Source of the DNA: JBBDWK01 sp040902885
GTDB lineage: Bacteria; Acidobacteriota; Terriglobia; Bryobacterales; Bryobacteraceae
Assembly: GCA_040902885.1 (NCBI GenBank)
Contig: JBBDWK010000037.1
Span: 62,001 to 126,000, forward strand
DNA length: 64,000 bases
Reading direction: 5' to 3'
Part shown: positions 59,418 through 64,000 of the stretch, one piece after another
Layout of the letters: every line of letters begins with the position of its first letter
How positions within the stretch are numbered: position 1 is the stretch's first letter
Notes under the pieces: model-generated
Seen by the model: the letters and a program-made list of their open reading frames with translations, nothing else
Databases searched by the model: none
What the model was told of the DNA's origin: nothing
Made by a program: the position numbers and the translations under genes

Positions 59418-59447
59418 TGACATTTCCGTCCGATTTTTTCTACTATT
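59418..59447 (+). promoter_or_regulatory. Promoter TTGACA-N18-TACTAT upstream of TonB receptor
   Basis: Perfect -35 TTGACA (59418-59423) and -10 TACTAT (59442-59447, 4 of 6) with 18-nt spacing. The T-rich spacer and A+T-rich downstream region fit a sigma-70-type promoter; predicted 5' UTR about 37 nt. Confidence 0.5.
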
Positions 59448-59490
59448 GCTGAACAAAATAATGTATACAGATTGAATGCAAGGAGTATGT

Positions 59491-62400
59491 ATGCTTAGGG
59501 GTAAGCTTCTCGTTTGTCTGCTCGCGGCTACCGGGCCTTTGGCCGCTCAGAGCATCACAGGCACTATCCTCGGAACGGTCTACGACGCGTCGAAGTCGGT
59601 CGTGGCGGGCGCCAGAATCGTGGTCACAAGCACCGCTCAGGGCTGGAACCGAACCGCCAGTTCGGACGAGCTGGGTAGCTATATATTCAGCCAGCTACCG
59701 CCCGGACCCTATAAGATTGAGGTGACCGCGCCCGGCTTTCAAACGCTCTCCGTTCCCAACATCCAGCTTCTGGTGGATCAGCGCGCCCGCGTGGATGCCG
59801 TGCTGCAGCCAGGCGCGGTCACCGAACAAATCACGGTCGAGGGCGGCGCAACGCTGATCGAAACCGATAGCAACGCTATCGGGCACGTGGTCAACACGCG
59901 CAACATCCGCACCCTGCCCCTGAATGGGCGGCGCTTCTTCGACCTGGCGCTCCTCACCGCCGGCGCCGCGCCGCAGGGCACTACGTTCTCGTCGGTCGTG
60001 TGGGGACGCGTGACCGGCGTCTCACTCGCCGGCACACGCGATATCAACGTCAGCTTTCTGGTGGACGGCGCCGAGTCGCGCGATGAACGCTACGGCGGCA
60101 CCTTCCAGTTTTCCTCGGTGGAAAGCATTCAGGAGTTCAAGGTCCAGCAGAATTTCGTGGATGCTCAATACGGCCACGCGGCCGCCATGGTCTCGGCGGT
60201 GACCGCTTCCGGAAGCAACGAATTCCACGGAGCGCTTTATGAATTTCTCCGCAACAACAAGCTGGACGCCCGCAATTTCTTCGATCGCGCCAGCGTGCCT
60301 CCTTTCCGGTTCAATCAGTTCGGAGGCAGCTTGGGCGGCCCCATCCACCTCCCCAAGTACAAAGGCACCGACAAGTCGTTTTTCTTTTTCAACTACGAGG
60401 GTCAGCGCCGCCGCCGGCAGACCACGACCATCGCGTCCGTGCCGACCGTCGCGCAGCGCCAGGGCGATTTGAGCACGCTGCCGCAGTTAATTCACGATCC
60501 GCTTTCTGGAGATCCCGCAACCGGACGGCGGCAACCTTTTCCGGGCAACACGATCCCGTCGGCGAGAATCGACTCAATCTCGCGCGCGCTGCTGCCCTAC
60601 TGGCCCGAGCCCAACCTGGCCGGCAACGCGGCCAACTTCATCATCACTCCGTCCGAGAGGATCGACTACAACCAGGTCACCACGCGCATCGACCATAACC
60701 TGAGTTCCAGCGACCGGCTGATGGGCCGCTACAACTACATCGACCAGCCCTTCCTGCGCGAAGATTACGCGCCCATTGCGGGCCGCGTCGCTCCCCTGCG
60801 CAACAACGGAGTAGTGTTGCAGTACACGCGCATCGTCTCGCCGCGCGCGGTCAACGAATTTCGTTTCTCCTACTCGCGTTCCGCGGCCAGTTTCTCGCAG
60901 CAGCCGGTGAGTGAAAACCTGGGCGCGCAGATTGGTCTGAAGAACACGTCCACCGATCCCCGCGAGTTCGGCCTTCCCAGCGTCTCGGTGACCGGTTACA
61001 ACGGATTCGGATCGTTTTCGCCGACCATCAACAACTTCACGGACCGGTTCCAGTGGGCGGACGACTTCACCTATACCAAGGGCCGGCACAATTTGAAGGC
61101 GGGCGTCGACTTCCGCCGTCTGCGATATCGCCAGCGCTCGGCGCAGTCCCCGCGCGGCTTCATGCAGTATCAGCCGAACTTCACCAACCCCGGACCTGGA
61201 ATCGGCGGCGGTAATGCGCTGGGGGATTTCCTGCTTGGAACGCTCGGATTCTGGCAAGTGCAGCTCGAAGAGTTAGGCTTTGATGGCCGCATGATCCAGC
61301 CTGGAGTTTACTTTCAGGATGACTTCAAGGTCACCCCGCGCCTCAGCCTTACGCTCGGGGTGCGCTGGGAATACAACAGCCCATGGGTGCAGCCGCGCAA
61401 TAATATGGCGGCCTTCAACTTCGCCTCCCAGCAGCTCGAGTTCGCGCTTCGGGATCCTTTTAGCTTCCGCAGCAGCACGGAGCCGGGCGACGCCGTTCGC
61501 CGCTCCATCATCGAGCCGCAGTACAACAACTGGGCGGACCGCGTGGGCCTCGTCTATCGCCTCACCAACAGCACGGTCATCCGCGCGGGTCACGGCTGGT
61601 ACTGGAACAACGTGAACAACAACCAGCTCACGCAGAGCATGAGCCTGTTTTACCCGTTCGTTCACAACCCCCAGCGCACCGAGTCCAACTCGCAGCTTAC
61701 GCCCACGTTCTTCAACGGAAACCTCTACCCGGACAGACCCAGCGGGCAAGACCTGCCGTCCGGACCGGCATTTTCCTTCTTCACGGTTCAGAAGACTTTC
61801 CGCCGGCCCTATACCAGCCAGTGGAACTTCAACATCCAGCAGAGCCTCGGCGGCAACTACGTGCTGGAGATCGGCTATATGGGCAACCAGTCTCACAAGA
61901 CGCCTTCCTTCACCAACTACAACCAGGCGCGGCTGCCGGACCCGAACATCCCCTTCCAGAACCAGCCGCTCCAGGGCCGGCGTCCCTATCCGAACTACGG
62001 CACCATCAACATGTTTGATCGCATGGGAAATGCAAACTATCACGGCCTCACCACAAAGCTCGAAAGGAAGTTTGCCTCCGGCCTCAGCTTCCTGGCTTCC
62101 TACTCGTGGAGCAAGGCCCTCGACACCGGCACGGACATCTCCAGCGACCCCATCAAGCAGCCCGGCGACGCCAGATCATACCGCAGCCTTGCATCTCTCG
62201 ATGTCGGACACCGCTTTGTGGGCAGCTATACCTGGGAGCTGCCGTTTGGCAAGGGTAAGAAGTTCCTCAGCACATCGAGCGGCTTTACCAATGCGGTACT
62301 CGGCGGGTGGCAGGTGAACGGCATCACCGTGTTCTCACTCGGCGTTCCTTTCGGCGTCTCGGCGCCGACCGGCATCCCTGACGTGGATGCCAAGTTCGTT

Positions 62401-62742
62401 ACCGCCAACCGTACCTGCGATGGAACGCTGCCGCGCGGCGAACGAACCCGTCTACGTTACTTCGATACAAGCTGCTTTTCTCTGCCCGCGCCCGGCACAT
62501 TTGGAAATTCGGCGCGCCATCTCTGGCACGGGCCGGGAATCAACAACTGGGATATGTCCTTCTTCAAGCACTTCCCGCTGGGCGAGGGACGCCAGTTGCA
62601 GTTCCGGTTCGAGTCCTTCAACCTGTTCAATCACACGCAGTTCAACAATCCGGTCAGCGGCTTGCCCAACGCCGTCTTCGGCGTGATCACCAGCGCCAAG
62701 GCGGCGCGCGAGAATCAACTCGCGCTGCGGTTCAGCTTCTGA
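59491..62742 (+). CDS. Oar-like TonB-dependent receptor with carboxypeptidase-regulatory-like domain
   Basis: A 1083-aa outer-membrane protein. Signal peptide MLRGKLLVCLLAATGPLAAQ, carboxypeptidase-regulatory-like domain (about 22-105, SITGTILGTVYDASKSVVAGARIVV on), plug (about 110-230, IRTLPLNGRRFFDLALLTAG), barrel with repeated aromatic strands ending RENQLALRFSF. Second receptor of this class in the window; unlike the one at 37883 it has no Gln-rich linker. Start ATG 59491 preferred because AAGGAG lies 6 nt before it; an in-frame ATG at 59476 lacks one. Promoter at 59418 and a hairpin at 62748. It may work with the secreted glycosidase-like protein downstream. Confidence 0.9.
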   Translation: MLRGKLLVCLLAATGPLAAQSITGTILGTVYDASKSVVAGARIVVTSTAQGWNRTASSDELGSYIFSQLPPGPYKIEVTAPGFQTLSVPNIQLLVDQRARVDAVLQPGAVTEQITVEGGATLIETDSNAIGHVVNTRNIRTLPLNGRRFFDLALLTAGAAPQGTTFSSVVWGRVTGVSLAGTRDINVSFLVDGAESRDERYGGTFQFSSVESIQEFKVQQNFVDAQYGHAAAMVSAVTASGSNEFHGALYEFLRNNKLDARNFFDRASVPPFRFNQFGGSLGGPIHLPKYKGTDKSFFFFNYEGQRRRRQTTTIASVPTVAQRQGDLSTLPQLIHDPLSGDPATGRRQPFPGNTIPSARIDSISRALLPYWPEPNLAGNAANFIITPSERIDYNQVTTRIDHNLSSSDRLMGRYNYIDQPFLREDYAPIAGRVAPLRNNGVVLQYTRIVSPRAVNEFRFSYSRSAASFSQQPVSENLGAQIGLKNTSTDPREFGLPSVSVTGYNGFGSFSPTINNFTDRFQWADDFTYTKGRHNLKAGVDFRRLRYRQRSAQSPRGFMQYQPNFTNPGPGIGGGNALGDFLLGTLGFWQVQLEELGFDGRMIQPGVYFQDDFKVTPRLSLTLGVRWEYNSPWVQPRNNMAAFNFASQQLEFALRDPFSFRSSTEPGDAVRRSIIEPQYNNWADRVGLVYRLTNSTVIRAGHGWYWNNVNNNQLTQSMSLFYPFVHNPQRTESNSQLTPTFFNGNLYPDRPSGQDLPSGPAFSFFTVQKTFRRPYTSQWNFNIQQSLGGNYVLEIGYMGNQSHKTPSFTNYNQARLPDPNIPFQNQPLQGRRPYPNYGTINMFDRMGNANYHGLTTKLERKFASGLSFLASYSWSKALDTGTDISSDPIKQPGDARSYRSLASLDVGHRFVGSYTWELPFGKGKKFLSTSSGFTNAVLGGWQVNGITVFSLGVPFGVSAPTGIPDVDAKFVTANRTCDGTLPRGERTRLRYFDTSCFSLPAPGTFGNSARHLWHGPGINNWDMSFFKHFPLGEGRQLQFRFESFNLFNHTQFNNPVSGLPNAVFGVITSAKAARENQLALRFSF

Positions 62743-62747
62743 TGGAG

Positions 62748-62779
62748 GCGGGCGCTCAACGAGAGGAGAGAGCGCCCGC
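62748..62779. terminator. Hairpin after TonB receptor
   Basis: Perfect 10-bp stem GCGGGCGCTC / GAGCGCCCGC at 62748-62757 and 62770-62779, 12-nt loop, 5 nt after the stop codon. No U-tract follows, so it is a weak or protein-dependent terminator. Confidence 0.45.
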
Positions 62780-62832
62780 TGCCTGAAACGCGCACGCCCA
62801 GCGAATTCCGTCGTATCGTAGACAAATCGGCC

Positions 62833-64000
62833 ATGAAGCGGAGGACCTTCCTCAAGAGCGCCGCCGGCGCCGCCGCACCTGCTCTTTGGGCGCAACCGCC
62901 CGCCCCCATACCCGAGCCCCATTTTCCGAGCCGCCTCTATCAGTTTGTTTGGCGCAACTGGGAGCTGGCGAATGCCGGCCGCATGGCCGCCGTCGTCAAG
63001 ACCGAGGCGAAGAGCGTCCTGGATATCGGGCGGTCGATGGGCTTGCCCGGCAAGCCGCGGCTCTCAGAAGAGCAGTTACGCCGGATATACGTGACGGCGA
63101 TCCGCCAGAACTGGCATCTGCTGCCCTTCGAGCAGCTCATGGAGCTTCTGGGCTGGAGCCGCGAGAAGCTCGAGTTCACGCTGAAGGAAGACGACTTCCG
63201 CAGGCATCCGCGCCCCCCGGTCACATTGATGTATCGAATTGGAGTGTAAGGGCGGAGAGCAATACAGAGATTGAGGCCGCCGCCAGACTCTCCGATTACC
63301 TCCGAACCGCGATGAAGGCTTCGCCCCGCGCCGAGGGCTCGAATCGCATCTTGCTTAGCGTCTCGCCCGGTGAAGGAGAAGCTTTTATAGCAGATGTGTC
63401 GGACGATGGCGTCAAACTGAGCGGAACCGGCGCCGGCGGCCTTTGGCAGGCAATTTACTGGATCCAGGACGAGATGGAACGGAACGGCGGACCATGGCTG
63501 GCGAAGGGGCGCGTGGAGCGGCGTGCTGCGTGGAATCCCCGTCATCTCTACTCCTATTTCGCCCTCTATGGAGATCCGCTGCTAGAAGCGGATATCGATC
63601 CTTTTCCGGATGGCTATCTGGAGAAGCTGGCAAGAGTGGGCATTAACGGCGTCTGGATGCAGTGCGTCCTGAACAATATGGCGCCCTCCAAGGTCTTCCC
63701 GGAATTCGGCCGCCGTTGCGATGAGCGCATTCGGAACTTGAACAACCTCATCGAGCGGGCTAAGCGCTCCGGAATGAAGATCTACCTCTACATCAACGAA
63801 CCCCGAGCGGGGACGGCGGACTTCTTCCGCAACCGTCCGGAAATACGCGGCGCCGAATCGGGCGGCTTCTACGCGATGTGCACCACGCCGCCCCTCGTAC
63901 GCGAGTGGATTTCGGACAGCCTCGCATACCTGTTTGAGCGGGCGCCGGAACTGGGCGGTGTCTTCACCATCAGCATGTCGGAGAACCTGACCAACTGCCA
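62833..64000 (+). pseudogene. Exported glycoside-hydrolase-like protein with frameshift near 63213 (partial at window end)
   Basis: From ATG 62833 the protein has a Tat-like signal (MKRRTFLKSAAGAAAPALWA) and a 138-residue N-terminal region, stopping at 63249. In the frame one base earlier, reading is open from before 63213 to the window end and continues the same family: GLWQAIYWIQDEME, AAWNPRHLYSYFALYGDPL, then TIM-barrel-like VGINGVWMQCVL and IYLYINEPRAG. The two pieces join if the run of six C at 63213-63218 were seven. So this is one secreted glycosidase-like protein (hexosaminidase-domain-like) with a frameshift, or a homopolymer error. The catalytic part is truncated by the window edge. 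Confidence 0.65.

Overview
The window reads as a chromosomal segment of a high-G+C acidobacterium, probably of the Solibacter/Bryobacter type. This is inferred from gene content, not from a marker gene. The signs are two Oar-like TonB-dependent receptors with N-terminal carboxypeptidase-regulatory-like domains, MacB/FtsX-type 'ADOP' permeases next to a PadR regulator, DUF4097, GH140-type and M14 secreted proteins, Uma2, and lactate/glycolate oxidation genes. No rRNA, tRNA, CRISPR array or transposase was recognised. A 10-N gap in mfd shows the sequence is a scaffold, so every single-base lesion reported here needs read support.

Layout. 1-4846: 5' end of a CCA-adding enzyme gene (minus), then an APC permease abutting priA. 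4896-6809: a three-gene minus-strand island coding a STAS/GHKL-ATPase protein (interrupted by an in-frame TAG), a DUF4325 STAS-like protein and a two-TM helical protein. 7182-12802: five minus-strand genes, each overlapping the next by 4 nt: an 857-aa protein of unknown function, a J-like protein without HPD, a GrpE-like protein, an Hsp70 with a reduced lid, and a zinc-ribbon protein. 12867-19465: plus-strand run hldE(C-domain)-mfd-surA-like-yhaM-blaI. 19567-22028: GH140-like and tsaB (minus). 22088-30662: hemH, lutABC (minus), Uma2, a LolC/E-type permease, a HAD phosphatase (minus) and a hybrid histidine kinase. 30653-37731: two aldo/keto reductases, a secreted protein, DUF4097, DedA, a PpiD/SurA-type foldase, a cold-shock protein and a small Tudor-like protein. 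37883-42000: an Oar-like receptor and a deleted, frameshifted ccmC. 42136-45947: clpP, an SDR and glcF/glcE (minus). 45954-50494: a 5'-truncated ADOP permease, then PadR and a complete ADOP permease. 50584-54329: small proteins, an SDR, a serine hydrolase and an HlyD-type adaptor. 54375-64000: M14 peptidase and TIM-barrel isomerase, small genes, an isochorismatase-fold hydrolase, a second Oar-like receptor, and a frameshifted secreted glycosidase-like protein running off the end.

Main observations. (i) The STAS/GHKL-DUF4325-2TM island resembles a partner-switch or conflict module, and its ATPase is cut by an amber codon just before the ATP-lid motif. (ii) The translationally coupled Hsp70 operon carries its own unusual co-chaperones and a large unknown protein. 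(iii) A family of about 26-bp inverted-repeat arms fills three convergent intergenic gaps. (iv) A TAnnnT hexamer lies exactly 6 nt upstream of the start codon at six genes, suggesting widespread leaderless transcription. (v) Several lesions (ccmC deletion, ADOP truncation at glcE, a 35-bp duplication in tsaB, a C-tract frameshift near 63213) point to recent decay or to assembly artefacts.
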